This document shows, piece after piece, positions 51,286-61,376 of a stretch of DNA of 64,000 bases (position 1 is its first letter; each line of letters begins with the position of its first letter). The DNA comes from Bacteroidales bacterium. Lineage in GTDB: Bacteria; Bacteroidota; Bacteroidia; Bacteroidales; Muribaculaceae. The notes beneath the pieces are model-generated. The model ran no database searches. It was given only the letters and a program-made list of their open reading frames with translations, and was not told where the DNA came from. The translations under genes were made by a program, and so were the position numbers. The stretch is taken from contig CP091725.1 of assembly GCA_022009815.1 (NCBI GenBank), forward strand, positions 2,666,001-2,730,000. Direction: 5' to 3'.

Positions 51286-54262
51286 ATGAGAATAAAGAGC
51301 ATACTTATCAGCATAGTGATAGCAGCAACCGCCGGAATGTGGTGTGCCTGCAACGATGACCTCGACCTTGGCGTCAACGATGCCAAACTGGAAAAGGTGG
51401 AAGGCTTCCGTATAAGCAAATTCACGACCGACCGCCTAAACTGGGCTATTGACAACGGTGCCGACATACGCATCGTATTCCATTCGAACGCCGACGACGC
51501 GCTGTATGAATTCAGCATGACCGTCGACAACAGCGGAAGCAAACCTGTCTACGCCATCCACATCCCGGAAAAGCAGACAATCCCCGACGGCGAATATGAC
51601 GCACTTGCCTTCCTCGGCAACGGCAAAGCCATCTGTCCGCGCATGAAGTTCAAAATCATCAAGGAGATTGTCGAAGAGATACAGGCGCGCGAAGGAAAAT
51701 TCCGTCTGCCCGGCCACGGCACACAGGAAAAGCCTTACATAATAGGCTCCAAAGAAGCGTTCAACGAGTTTGAGATCGGACTTTGCGAAGACGGCAACTC
51801 AAAGGGTTTCGGACTGTTTTTTGAGCAGACTGCCTCGTTCGACGTGCCGCCGCGCAGCCAGATTATCACCGGCACATATCATGCCTGCGAATCGTTTGCC
51901 GGCAACTATCAAGGCAACGGCTTCACTTTGACCGTGCCCTACACCGGAAGTACATCCGAGCCTAACGACTGCGAGATTGGTCTGTTCAAGGAACTCGTTG
52001 GCGGCGCCGTGATCCACAACCTCACCATCAACGCCATGATTCAGGGCGTCCACTCAAACGGCGGCGCACTTGCCGGAAAATCATCGGGCAAGGTGATGAT
52101 TGACAGTGTAAACATCGAGGGCTCAATCAATGCCCAGAACCGCTACAACATAGGCGGCATCATCGGCTACGCCACCGGCGAGCTTACGATTTCCAACTCG
52201 AGCATCATGGCATTTGTAGCCGGAGAGGATGCCATTGGCGGCGCTGTGGGACTGTTCAAGGACGGGTCGCTGACAATCAGCAAATTCTACAATGCCAAAG
52301 TGGATAAAAACAAGCGAGGCGATGAAAGCCGCAGCTACATGCCTTTCTCCGTCACGGCATCGGCAAACAATGCCGGCGGACTGGTTGGACGCGTTGACGG
52401 CTCAACAACCAACATAAGCATCTCCGACGTGACGATGGTGCGCTCCGTGCAGGCAGAAGACGGCAATCTGAAGGCAGTGTCGGTTGTCGGCGAGAACGCC
52501 GGCGGACTCATCGGCGGACTGTTCAACTTCAAGTCGTGCCAATTCAGAAACGTGTCGCTCAATTTTCCTGTCTACGGAGGCGACTCCACAGGCGGTCTTG
52601 CCGGCTACACCAGCATGGGCGGCGACATGTCGATTGAGAATTGCAGATTCTTTTCAGTGGCAAGCGGCAACAACAGTGTCGGCGGACTTTTCGGCACCGT
52701 CAGAGGCCACAGCCACAGCATTGCCGTTGAAGGTTCCGACGACGGAACGTCAGTGAAGCAGGATGCCAACTCATTGGTCAAAATTTCCGGCAAACTCAAT
52801 GTAGGAGGATTTGCCGGCCACATCGACGACACCAAACTCGCAGGCAAAAGAATCTATATCAACGCCCCGGTATCCGCCACCGACACCAATGCAGGTTGCG
52901 CCATCGGCAATGTGACCAATGCCACCGTGAATCTGAGTCTGTTCAACATCTCCAAATATGCCAAAGCCACCGGTCCGCAAAACATCGGAGGCATGGTTGG
53001 CAGCGCCGACAACTCAACGCTGACAGGCAGTCTGAACATCGGCACTTTGTCAAACTACACTTCCATCCCGAAAGCAAGCACCTTCACGCCGACATTCTCC
53101 GGATTTGCCGGCACATCGGGCATCACGAAAAACGTTGGCGGCATCGTTGGTTACATAAAGAACTCTTTTGTCACCAATTTATGCTTTGCAGGTACAGTTG
53201 AAGGCTGCAACAACGTGGGCGGCATCATCGGTCTTGCCGACAACATAGACAAAGGTTATGTGCGCGGCTGCGTCAACAATTCGCCGAAAATCGACAATAA
53301 GATTTCCGACAGCACAGGCGGCATCATCGGACGCCTCAACCAATTCGACTGCGCCACCTGCGAGAATCTCATCAACTATGGCGAAATCTCGGGAGCCAAC
53401 TACACCGGCGGCATCATCGGCGATATCCACGAAGAAGGAAAGGCTAAATTTCTATCTGAAAAATGCAGTCAACGTGGGCAAAGTCACCGGAACCGGCCAA
53501 GTGGGAGGCTGCGTGGGCCACTATTGGGCCAGCGGCATTTTGAATCTTGGCATTGAGACAATCCACTACATCCTATACTGCGCCAACTATGGCGAAGTCA
53601 ACGGCTCAAACGGAGGCAACGTCGGCGGCATCATCGGATATTTCAACGCTCGCAAAGCCGTAGTGAGCCACAGCGCGAACCACGGAAAAGTCTACGGCAG
53701 CGGCAACGACGTAAAGGTGGGAGGCATCGCCGGACGCATGGGCTCAAACGACGAGGCTGGAACAGCATTGCCCAACAATATGGAGCTGTCCTACTCGTGC
53801 AACTTCGGCGAGGTGGGCAGCAACACCGGCAATGCCAACGTAGGCGGCCTGTTGGGATGGCAGGAGCAAGGATCGCCGGATGACGAGACCCACTATATGC
53901 TCCACAACTGCTACAACATGGGCATCGTGCCAACCAACCAGGATTCCGACAATGGCGGCGTGCTGGGCTGCATCGACCATCTAGGCGAAGTGCAGAATTG
54001 CTACAACGCCAAGAAGGTGTCGCATGGCAATGGAATAATAGGCACGCACAAGGGCGGAAGCATCTTCTACCACCACAATCTATATGTGCTCGAGGATTCA
54101 GGTAAATACTGGTGTGCCGACAAATTCAAGGAAAGCGACAAGTCGAAAGAGTCAACCTACAAGGGTTTTGACTTCAAATCCGTATGGGCCGTTTCCACAA
54201 GCACCAACAACGGATTCCCGTACCTAAGAGACTGCCCGTATCAATTCAAGAAATTGGAATAA
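51286..54262 (+). CDS. Second GLUG-repeat surface lipoprotein (frameshifted)
   Basis: About 991 residues. The signal peptide ends TAGMWCAC followed by NDDLDLG, again acidic after the Cys. An N-terminal domain (about 30-140) ends at RLPGHGTQEKPYIIGSKEAF, and a series of GLUG repeats fills most of the rest: NIGGIIGYATGELTISNSS, STGGLAGYTSMGGDMSIENC, NVGGIIGLADNIDKGYVRGC, NVGGLLGWQEQG. No helical insert is seen, unlike its neighbour. The frame changes between 53433 and 53450; removing one A (or adding two bases) joins DIHEEG to NFYLKNAVNVGKV. The two genes are probably one operon and one functional pair. Confidence 0.8.
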
Positions 54263-54305
54263 AATCCATTTCATTCCGTGGTCAGCGACGACACCGGAGA
54301 GGTAT

Positions 54306-54352
54306 TAAAAAACAACAGCGGCGACAGAGTTTTCTCTGCCGCCGCTGTTGTT
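54306..54352. terminator. Long bidirectional terminator hairpin
   Basis: AACAACAGCGGCG (54311-54323) pairs with CGCCGCTGTTGTT (54340-54352), and inside it CAGAG pairs with CTCTG around TTTT, with a single A-C mismatch. On the minus strand the stem is followed by six T (the A run at 54307-54312), so it best serves the galM-nucleotidyltransferase operon, but it also lies after GLUG gene two. Confidence 0.88.
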
Positions 54353-54364
54353 TATCAAGTCTGG

Positions 54365-55267
54365 CTAAAACATTTTTTCAGGATATTCGCCCGACGCGTG
54401 CAACTCGGCGAATTTAGCCACCACTACCGGGCGGTCGTTGGCGTAAGTCACACCAAACCATTTCGATGAGGTTTTAAGCACACGCACTGTTGCCAAGCCA
54501 CTGTTTATCATTTGGTTTACTACCGACGGGATAAAATATTCAGCCTTCGGCTTATCAATGTTCTCCTTCAGAAATTCCACAAACGCCTTCTCGCTGTAGT
54601 CGAAGTAGTCGGTCGTGAATCCCCACATGTTCATCGACACCGGAGTCTCAGGCGCAAGTTTCTGCTTGTTGCCGTTCTCATCGGTAAACTCGATTGTTCC
54701 GTCGGCAGCATATCCGATGTCGGTACGCTCCACGACAGTGTCGAGAAATCCGTTCTTCTCATGGCACACACCACGCGACACCGTTCCGCCTTCCGACATC
54801 GTGTTGCCCACATGGAACGCCACCATGCAATAGTCGCCCTTGCGGTCGCGCGGACGAGAGAGCTCGGCAGCCATCACCTCAAACGTGTTGCGGCCGTAGA
54901 AATCATCGGCGTTGATAACAGCAAACGGCTCCTTGATAGCATCCTTGCCCATCAGCACAGCGTGGTTTGTGCCCCACGGCTTTGTGCGTCCTTCCGGACA
55001 AGTGAAACCCTCAGGAAGAGCGTCGGTCGACTGGAACACCACCTCGACAGGTATGTGTCCCTCGTATTTGGAAAGGATTTTCGAGCGGAAATCGTCTTCA
55101 AAATCTTTACGAATCACAAATACAACCTTACCAAATCCACTGCGTATTGCATCATAGATGGAGTAGTCCATAATTGTTTCCCCGTGAGGTCCAAGACCGT
55201 CCAATTGCTTCAACCCTCCATAACGGCTGCCCATTCCGGCAGCGAGAACAAAAAGTGTAGGTTTCAT
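54365..55267 (-). CDS. Sugar-phosphate nucleotidyltransferase
   Basis: 300 residues. The Rossmann-like start LFVLAAGMGSRYGGLKQLDG is the nucleotide-binding signature, and AVINADDFYGRNTFEVM carries the metal-binding Asp. It resembles putative UTP- or CTP-dependent sugar-1-phosphate transferases of Bacteroidales. The substrate is not deducible; the long loop TSEGG-like SEGGTVSRGVCHEK is family-typical. It is nine bases downstream of galM, suggesting a role in galactose or glucose phosphate handling. Confidence 0.85.
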   Translation of the reverse strand: MKPTLFVLAAGMGSRYGGLKQLDGLGPHGETIMDYSIYDAIRSGFGKVVFVIRKDFEDDFRSKILSKYEGHIPVEVVFQSTDALPEGFTCPEGRTKPWGTNHAVLMGKDAIKEPFAVINADDFYGRNTFEVMAAELSRPRDRKGDYCMVAFHVGNTMSEGGTVSRGVCHEKNGFLDTVVERTDIGYAADGTIEFTDENGNKQKLAPETPVSMNMWGFTTDYFDYSEKAFVEFLKENIDKPKAEYFIPSVVNQMINSGLATVRVLKTSSKWFGVTYANDRPVVVAKFAELHASGEYPEKMF

Positions 55268-55276
55268 TTCTCTAAA

Positions 55277-56335
55277 TTATTTTCTTTTAAACATGTATCT
55301 TATAGTCTGTCTGTATTCTTCACCCGGGTTGAGCCGTTGCGACGGGAATCCGGGATGATTTGGCGCGTCGGGAAACCCCTGACACTCAATTGCCACAGCA
55401 TCGTAATCCTTGTAGGCGGCACCGTCCTTGCCTTCCGGACTTGAGCATGTAAGCCAATTTCCGGTGTAGACCTGCACAGCCGGCAACGTCGACTCCACCT
55501 CGAGGACACGTCCGCGAGCCATCGGCGATTCCAATCTTGCCACCGTCGACAATTTTCCCGGCTGCCATCCGTCAACAGCCCAGCAATGGTCGTAGCCTTT
55601 GCCGTAGGCAAGCGGTTGGAAGTCGGCATTGATGTCGCGCCCGAGCGTCTTCTGCTGAATGAAATCCATCGGAGTGCCTTTCACGTCGGCCAATTCGCCG
55701 GTAGGCGCCAGCGAAGAGTCGGTCACGAGATAGCGCGATGCGTTCAGCTGCAACTTGTGGCTCAACACGCTTCCGCTGTTGTGGCCGTCAAGATTGAAAT
55801 AGCAGTGGTTTGTCAGATTGAGCACCGTAGGGCGGTCGGTAGAGGCAACGATGTCGAGACACAGCCCGCACGAAGGCATCCACGTGTAGATTGCCTTAAC
55901 AGTCAGCGTTCCGGGATAGCCCTGGTCGCCGTCATCGCTCGTGAGCGAAAACTCCACGGCATTGTCGCCCACCGAGCGGCTCTTCCAGATTCTGTGGGCA
56001 AAACCCTCGCGTCCGCCGTGCAAGGCGTTCGGACCGCAGTTGCATTCAAGATGGTACTCATTGCCGTCGATTGAAAACACCCCACGGGCAATGCGGTTGG
56101 CATAACGCCCTATAAACTTTCCGGCATTAGGGTCGTCGTGGCAATATGTCTCAGCCGACGGATAGCCCGTGACCACATCCTTATACTCGCCGTTCCCGTC
56201 AGGGACCGACAGTGCCACGACACCGGCACCCAGTGCCGACAGCACCACCGAGCCGCACTCGTCATCGCAGATGGTGAAATACGCCACCTCTCCGAGCGAA
56301 GTCATATAGATGTCTTTTTTTATTGTCGTTGCCAT
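55277..56335 (-). CDS. galM: Aldose 1-epimerase GalM
   Basis: 352 residues. GalM interconverts alpha and beta anomers of galactose and glucose. Seen: NRIARGVFSIDGNEYHLECN, GPNALHGGREGFAHRIW, and VLNLTNHCYFNLDGHNSG with the catalytic His; the catalytic Glu is in DAVAIECQGFPDAPNHPGF. ATG 56335 (MATTIKKDIYMTSLG) is preferred over one 17 codons upstream, whose added residues (PFSQKNPNFANRN) look non-coding. No signal peptide, so it is cytoplasmic. First gene of a two-gene operon. Confidence 0.94.
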   Translation of the reverse strand: MATTIKKDIYMTSLGEVAYFTICDDECGSVVLSALGAGVVALSVPDGNGEYKDVVTGYPSAETYCHDDPNAGKFIGRYANRIARGVFSIDGNEYHLECNCGPNALHGGREGFAHRIWKSRSVGDNAVEFSLTSDDGDQGYPGTLTVKAIYTWMPSCGLCLDIVASTDRPTVLNLTNHCYFNLDGHNSGSVLSHKLQLNASRYLVTDSSLAPTGELADVKGTPMDFIQQKTLGRDINADFQPLAYGKGYDHCWAVDGWQPGKLSTVARLESPMARGRVLEVESTLPAVQVYTGNWLTCSSPEGKDGAAYKDYDAVAIECQGFPDAPNHPGFPSQRLNPGEEYRQTIRYMFKRK

Positions 56336-56402
56336 TGTCGTATGATTCCGATTTGCAAAATTCGGATTTTTCTGCGAGAATGGCAATTATTATCGGCACA
56401 AA

Positions 56403-56441
56403 AATATAAAAAGAGAGTGCGGCATGGAATTTCCGCACTCT
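56403..56441 (-). terminator. Terminator of the flavodoxin gene
   Basis: On the minus strand AGAGTGCGG (56441-56433) pairs with CCGCACTCT (56422-56414), followed by CTTTTTATATTTTT. The stretch 56336-56512 contains nothing else notable. Confidence 0.85.
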
Positions 56442-56512
56442 AAGCAGACTGATTACTTACCAAATTTGTGATTAATATCGGAGGCTTCACAGCCGCCTTT
56501 CTATAGTTTCCC

Positions 56513-57067
56513 TTATTTTCTCACCCAATTGTCGACATCCTCCTGCGACACGCCGTTCAGCATCCGTCCGTCGCTGAAATCCACATCAGGGTATGCCTTG
56601 CGCAGTTGCTTTACCGAATTTTCAATTCCGCTTCCTCCTGAAGTCGAGAACGGAATCACAGTCACGCCCTTCAATCCGTAGGTCTCCACAAAAGTGTTGA
56701 CGATGCGCGGCGCCATGTTCCACCAGTTTGGAAAACCGAGATAAACCACATCGTAACCATCGATGTTTTCCTTCGTTTTCACAATTGCCGGACGCGCCGC
56801 CGGATTGTCGTTCTCACGGCAGCAACGCGACGCACGGTCAGTCCAGTCAAGGTCGGCTGCAGAATATTCCTCCTCAGGCTGAATCCTCATCAATTCGCCA
56901 CCAGTGGCGGATGCTATCATTTTAGCGACACGTTCGGTCGTTCCAGTGGCTGAAAAATACGCCACCAAAACCTTTTCCTGTTCCATTTCCTTACTCTCCT
57001 TTTTCTGTGCGCACGCCGTGCTGAACATCAATAACACAGCGGCAATAATTGTCAAAAATCGTTTCAT
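56513..57067 (-). CDS. Exported flavodoxin-like lipoprotein
   Basis: 184 residues. The N-terminus (FLTIIAAVLLMFSTACAQKK) is a lipoprotein signal with lipobox STAC. The flavodoxin fold follows: VLVAYFSATGTTERVAKMIA is the FMN phosphate loop, VVYLGFPNWWNMAPRIVNTF and STSGGSGIENSVKQL are the other FMN contacts. Extracytoplasmic flavodoxins of this kind are frequent in Bacteroidales but of unknown partner. A decayed cupin gene lies directly upstream on the same strand, and such cupin-flavodoxin pairs are common, so an operon has probably lost one member. Confidence 0.88.
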   Translation of the reverse strand: MKRFLTIIAAVLLMFSTACAQKKESKEMEQEKVLVAYFSATGTTERVAKMIASATGGELMRIQPEEEYSAADLDWTDRASRCCRENDNPAARPAIVKTKENIDGYDVVYLGFPNWWNMAPRIVNTFVETYGLKGVTVIPFSTSGGSGIENSVKQLRKAYPDVDFSDGRMLNGVSQEDVDNWVRK

Positions 57068-57068
57068 C

Positions 57069-57243
57069 TTATCTCAATTTATCGTATTCCACATCAGTGA
57101 CCGGCTCAAGCCTTTCGTCAGAAGCCCCGTCAGCCGGGACAGCAACGGCAATATGCTGAAACTACGAGTCGGCTGCGGCACCGTGCCAATGCTTCACCTC
57201 GGCAGGAATATTGACCACGTCGTCCTGACGCAAGCGCCGCCAT
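57069..57243 (-). pseudogene. Remnant of a cupin-domain gene
   Basis: On the minus strand a frame ending at TAA 57071-57069 reads QDDVVNIPAEVKHWHGAAADS, stop, then FQHIAVAVPADGASDERLEP and VTDVEYDKLR. This is the C-terminal half of a cupin of the carboxymuconolactone-decarboxylase-associated type, whose normal text has Trp where TAG (57164-57162) stands. An ATG at 57243 lies in a different frame and only about 50 codons before the end, so the N-terminal half is missing. A one-base sequencing error could explain the frame but not the missing half. The flavodoxin gene follows directly. Confidence 0.7.
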
Positions 57244-57409
57244 AATTATTTTTGTCTTCTTGTTTGCAAAATTACACTTTGAACAGCAACCATTTACTAC
57301 CAAAATCACGGATTGGACAACACATTTTGCTGAATTGCCCAAAACTTTTCTCAACATTCATTGTTTATACAATAAAATCATACTAACTTACATCAAAAAC
57401 CTGAATATT

Positions 57410-57841
57410 ATGAAGAAGTTTTTCATCACTACAATTCTTGCAGTCGCTGCCGTTCTTCCGGCATCAGCACAAGTACGTTCGCTAGACATGAAAGCAAACC
57501 TCCGCAGCGATTTCGGCCTTGGCATCGGAGTGACATTCCAGCTGCCGCGCAACTTTGAATTCGCCCCGTCGCTCAACTATTATTTCAACGACAGCAACAC
57601 GCTGACCATCGACGGCGACTTCCGCTATCGTTTCGAGCTGCCACGCAACTTCTCGCTCTACCCAATACTCGGTCCGGTGTTCTTCCACGCCAACGACTAC
57701 AACAAGCTGGGTGTAGACATCGGTCTTGGATTCGCATACGACATCAATTCACACTGGGCTATCGGAGCTGAGGGCAAATACCAATATGTCGACGATTGGG
57801 ACGATGCATATCTGTCGTTCTGCGCTTCTTATAAATTCTAA
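57410..57841 (+). CDS. Small outer membrane beta-barrel protein
   Basis: 143 residues. Signal peptide KKFFITTILAVAAVLPASAQ, then alternating strands typical of an eight-stranded barrel: LGIGVTFQLPRNFEFAPSLN, DGDFRYRFELPRNFSLYPIL, GVDIGLGFAYDINSHWAIGA, and the end DAYLSFCASYKF with a terminal Phe, the usual BAM signal. It resembles OmpX/OmpA-barrel-like proteins of Bacteroidales. The function is unknown. ATG 57410 begins the signal peptide; the open frame before it is not coding. The dehydrogenase gene follows six bases later. Confidence 0.88.
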   Translation: MKKFFITTILAVAAVLPASAQVRSLDMKANLRSDFGLGIGVTFQLPRNFEFAPSLNYYFNDSNTLTIDGDFRYRFELPRNFSLYPILGPVFFHANDYNKLGVDIGLGFAYDINSHWAIGAEGKYQYVDDWDDAYLSFCASYKF

Positions 57842-57847
57842 GGCATA

Positions 57848-58804
57848 ATGAAAATCTGCATTTTAGACGGATATTCCCTCAACCCGGGCGACCTCGACTG
57901 GTCGCCCGTTGAGCGTTTGGGCGACGTGACGCTTTTCGACCGCACTCCAACCGACAAAATCGTGGAGCGCGCCGCCGATGCCGACATCGTGCTGACCAAC
58001 AAAGTGCCTTTCAGCGACGACACGCTACGGCAACTGCCACGGCTGCGCTTCATCTGCGTGCTCGCCACAGGCTACAACATCATCGACACCGAAGCGGCAG
58101 CACGCCAGGGAGTAGTGGTTGCCAACATCCCCGCCTACAGCACCATGTCGGTGGCACAGATGGCCTTCGCCCACATTCTCAACATCACAAACCACGTGGC
58201 CTCCTACGCACACGAGGTTGCCGACGGCAAATGGACAAACTGCCCCGACTTCTGCTTCTGGGACAGTGCGCTGACAGAACTGGCAGGCAAGACAATGGGT
58301 ATTGTCGGACTCGGCAACACCGGAATGGCGACAGCGCGCATAGCCATTGCAATGGGCATGAAAGTGGTGGCTATGACATCAAAAAGCGCCGACACACTTC
58401 CCGAAGGAATCACGCCGGCACCGCTCGACGATGTGCTTGCCTCAGCAGACGTGGTCAGCCTTCACTGCCCACTCACCCCGTCGACACGTCATCTCATCAA
58501 TGCCGCATCCATCGCCAAGATGAAACCATCGGCTATTCTGATCAACACCGGACGCGGTCCGCTTGTCGACGAGCAGGCAGTAGCCGACGCGCTCAACGAT
58601 GGACGTCTGGCGGCATTCGGCGCCGATGTGCTGTCGCAGGAGCCACCCCGCGACGACAACCCACTGCTCTCCGCGCGCAATTGCTTCCTGACACCCCACA
58701 TCGCATGGGCCACCCTCGAGGCACGCACGCGCCTGATGAGCATAGCCACAGAAAACGTGCGCCAATTCATTGCGGGAGAGCCAGTTGCAAACCGCGTGAA
58801 CTAA
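57848..58804 (+). CDS. D-2-hydroxyacid dehydrogenase, glycerate dehydrogenase-like
   Basis: 318 residues. NAD-binding motif TMGIVGLGNTGMATARIAIA near residue 150; the catalytic triad appears as Arg in LINTGRGPLVDEQAV, Glu in SQEPPRDDNPLL and His in FLTPHIAWATLEAR. The pattern is closest to glycerate/hydroxypyruvate dehydrogenases (HprA). It would reduce hydroxypyruvate or glyoxylate, or oxidise D-glycerate. A glycerate kinase is encoded at 12434 in the window, but no operon joins them. Ends before a strong terminator. Confidence 0.9.
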   Translation: MKICILDGYSLNPGDLDWSPVERLGDVTLFDRTPTDKIVERAADADIVLTNKVPFSDDTLRQLPRLRFICVLATGYNIIDTEAAARQGVVVANIPAYSTMSVAQMAFAHILNITNHVASYAHEVADGKWTNCPDFCFWDSALTELAGKTMGIVGLGNTGMATARIAIAMGMKVVAMTSKSADTLPEGITPAPLDDVLASADVVSLHCPLTPSTRHLINAASIAKMKPSAILINTGRGPLVDEQAVADALNDGRLAAFGADVLSQEPPRDDNPLLSARNCFLTPHIAWATLEARTRLMSIATENVRQFIAGEPVANRVN

Positions 58805-58811
58805 CAGATAT

Positions 58812-58863
58812 AAAAGGAATAATAAGTAACAAAAATCAAAGTCGCCTATTATTCCTTTTATTT
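58812..58863 (+). terminator. Terminator of the dehydrogenase gene
   Basis: AAAAGGAATAATA (58812-58824) pairs perfectly with TATTATTCCTTTT (58847-58859). The long 13-bp A/T-rich stem is followed by A/T-rich DNA. Confidence 0.8.
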
Positions 58864-58940
58864 TCAATAACATACGCCTTAAAGCAGACAACGAGTCGCT
58901 ATATTTAACGAATATTAACCTTATAAATTATAACGTCTTG

Positions 58941-58971
58941 TTGTTTTTTTAAAACAAATATTCTACCTTAG
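58941..58971 (+). promoter_or_regulatory. Possible promoter of the fimbrial operon
   Basis: TTG (58941-58943), a 20-base spacer and TACCTTAG (58964-58971), which has A in place of one T of the -7 box. The first ATG is 34 bases downstream. Confidence 0.45.
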
Positions 58972-59005
58972 CAACCGATTTACAAAGAATCTAATAGCAA
59001 CCCAA

Positions 59006-60210
59006 ATGAATAAGCGAGTAGGCATATTAATGCTTCTCTTTGGTATGTTTTTAATCCCAAACGCGCATACCAACATCACAGAAATCGACATTGACTTCCA
59101 AGTGGGGAAGTGCAATGTTGACACTGCGTATAGCGACAATGCCCGTCAACTCGCAAATCTCGAAAAACAATCCAATACGTAAACAGCCATCCCAATGTGC
59201 GCATTGAGAGGCTAACAATCAGCGGCTATGCCTCGCCCGAAGGACCTGCGATAAAAAACAAGCAGCTTGGCGAAACCCGTGCCAACGCGTTGGAGCAATA
59301 CATCCGTTCGCGCATTGACATTGCCGACTCGCTGGTGGTGCGCCTGCCGGCGACGATTCCATGGGACATGCTGAAAGCAGAAATCCGCACATCGCAAGAG
59401 CCTGGCTACAACGAGATTGACCGCGTGCTGCACTCCGACTCCACCGTAATCGAGTATCTTCCCGGACGATGGGCAGACCGCCGCGCCTTCGAGATTCAAC
59501 GGCAGAAGGCATACAAGACACTGAACCGCAACGTGTTTCCATCGATGCGGAGCGCGAAGGCACAGATTACGACAACCGAATCTGTCCCCGACGGAGAAAT
59601 CGCGTTGCCGACGGCAGACTACGACCTGTCAGGAATCAGCGTGTCGGCGGTCGACATCCCCGACGCAGAGACTGGAGACAACGGAGAATGGACACGCGGA
59701 CTTTACCTGAAAACAAATGCCGTAGGATGGGCTATGCTCATCTCCAACATAGCCGTGGAAGTGGACATCAACAAGCAATGGAGCGTGACGCTGCCCGTCT
59801 ACTACTCGGCACTCAACTACTTTACGCGCACACGCAAACTGCGCACACTCGCCTTCCAGCCCGAAGTGCGCTGGTGGTTTGCCCCCAAATGGTTTGTGGG
59901 CGCACATTTCGGCGTGGCACAGTACAACTATGCCCTATCATCGTCGGAATGGCGCTATCAAGACCATAACGGCAACACCCCGGCACTTGGCGGAGGTCTT
60001 AGCTTCGGCTGGCGCACACCGCTCGGCAAGAGCAAGCACTGGATGATGGAGCTCACCGCCGGCGCCGGATGCTACCGGCTGAAGTACGACACATTCCACA
60101 ACGAAGCCAACGGTGCGATGGTCTGCACCACAAGCCGCACATTCTTCGGAGTGGACAATGCCGCAGTGACGTTTATCTATCGTTTCGACCTTAAACGCAA
60201 GAGAAGATGA
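59006..60210 (+). CDS. OmpA-like/DUF3575 fimbria-associated outer membrane protein (frameshifted)
   Basis: About 401 residues after joining. A signal peptide (RVGILMLLFGMFLIPNA) is followed by an OmpA-like domain with the motif ISGYASPEGPAIKNKQLGET and RANALEQY, then a linker and a C-terminal DUF3575 barrel: SVTLPVYYSALNYFTRT, LRTLAFQPEVRWWFAPKWFV, HWMMELTAGAGCYRLKYD, VTFIYRFDLKRKRR. Proteins of this build sit in Bacteroidales fimbrial operons and may anchor the fibre to the outer membrane. The frame is lost at AAAAA 59163-59167; one more A gives NLEKTIQYVNSHPNVRIERL. The stop overlaps the next ATG (ATGA). Confidence 0.85.
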
Positions 60211-61349
60211 AACGATCAGCCCTGACATATTGCATTTTGAGCCTGTTCGCCATTTTGGGCTTCTCGGCATGCGACGTGCACGAGTTTCCCGACATGCCGG
60301 AGCGACGCCCGTATGAACTTGTGCTCGACTTCACCAACGCCATCGACATGGGCTTCTATCAGACCATCGACTATTCGCGCGCCTCCACCGAAGCCAGCCC
60401 GTCGGGAACGAAGACACAGACAGAAATCACCTACGACATACGCTATACCGTAAACGCCTACCGCATCGACGGCAACGATGGCAACCGACTATCGGACACC
60501 ACCGTCGTGGTCTGCAACAGCGACCTTGAAAATCTGAACCACACCCTGCGGCTCAACCTTCGCCCCGGCAAATACCGCTTTCTTGTGTGGGCAGACTACG
60601 TGGTCCACGGCACGAAAACCGACCTCTATTACAACACGTCAAACTTCGAGGAGATAATCCTCGCCGACCGTCAGAACCATACAGGCTCAACCGACCGCCG
60701 CGACGCATTCCGCGGAGAGAAGGAAGCAGAAGTGTACGACAACCCGGAGCTGACGTCAAACTCCACACGGTCGACCGCCGTAAACCGCATAGAGGTTGAA
60801 ATGGAGCGACCGTTGGCAAAGTTCAAATTCATCTCCCACGACATCGTCAAGTTTCTCAGCTACGTGCTCCAGCAACGTGCCATCCGCCAAAAAGAAGCGG
60901 AAATGAAGGCACAGCAAGGAGTGTCGCCAGAGTCTGCCGACCCAAAGGCCGACCCCAAAGCCGACATCAAGAACATCAACACAAACGACTTCCGCGTAGT
61001 GTTCCGCTACCAAGGCTTCATGCCGTGCTCATTCAATATGTTTACCAACAAGCCAGCCGACTCCTGGACAGGCGTCGCGTTCGACAGCACGATGCAGCGG
61101 CTTAGCGACACGGAGGTGGAACTCGGATTCGACTATGTGTTTGTCAACGGAGGAGAGTCGACGGTGCCTGTTTCGGTGGAGGTTTACGACACCGACGGAA
61201 CGCTGCTGTCGAGCACGCTGCCAATCGACGTGCCAGTGGTGCGCAACAAGCTCACCGTGGTGCGCGGCAATTTCCTCTCGTCGAAGGCTTCGGGAGGCGT
61301 GAGCATCCGAACGGAATTCGACGGCGAATACAATCTTGAAATCAGATAA
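60207..61349 (+). CDS. Fimbrillin-related lipoprotein, anchor-like
   Basis: 380 residues. Signal ends in the lipobox FSAC followed by DVHEFPDMPERRPYELVLDF, the hallmark start of FimB/Mfa2-like and DUF6562-type subunits. Beta-sandwich segments follow: LNLRPGKYRFLVWADYVVHG, MERPLAKFKFISHDIVKFLS, and a low-complexity linker with ADPKADPKADIKN near residue 250. It lies between the DUF3575 and the large beta-helix gene, and is translationally coupled to the first. By position and start it could be the lipid-anchored subunit, but polymerisation is not shown by the sequence. Confidence 0.78.
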   Translation: MKRSALTYCILSLFAILGFSACDVHEFPDMPERRPYELVLDFTNAIDMGFYQTIDYSRASTEASPSGTKTQTEITYDIRYTVNAYRIDGNDGNRLSDTTVVVCNSDLENLNHTLRLNLRPGKYRFLVWADYVVHGTKTDLYYNTSNFEEIILADRQNHTGSTDRRDAFRGEKEAEVYDNPELTSNSTRSTAVNRIEVEMERPLAKFKFISHDIVKFLSYVLQQRAIRQKEAEMKAQQGVSPESADPKADPKADIKNINTNDFRVVFRYQGFMPCSFNMFTNKPADSWTGVAFDSTMQRLSDTEVELGFDYVFVNGGESTVPVSVEVYDTDGTLLSSTLPIDVPVVRNKLTVVRGNFLSSKASGGVSIRTEFDGEYNLEIR

Positions 61350-61376
61350 AAAAACAAATTATAATTTATGTGTTCT

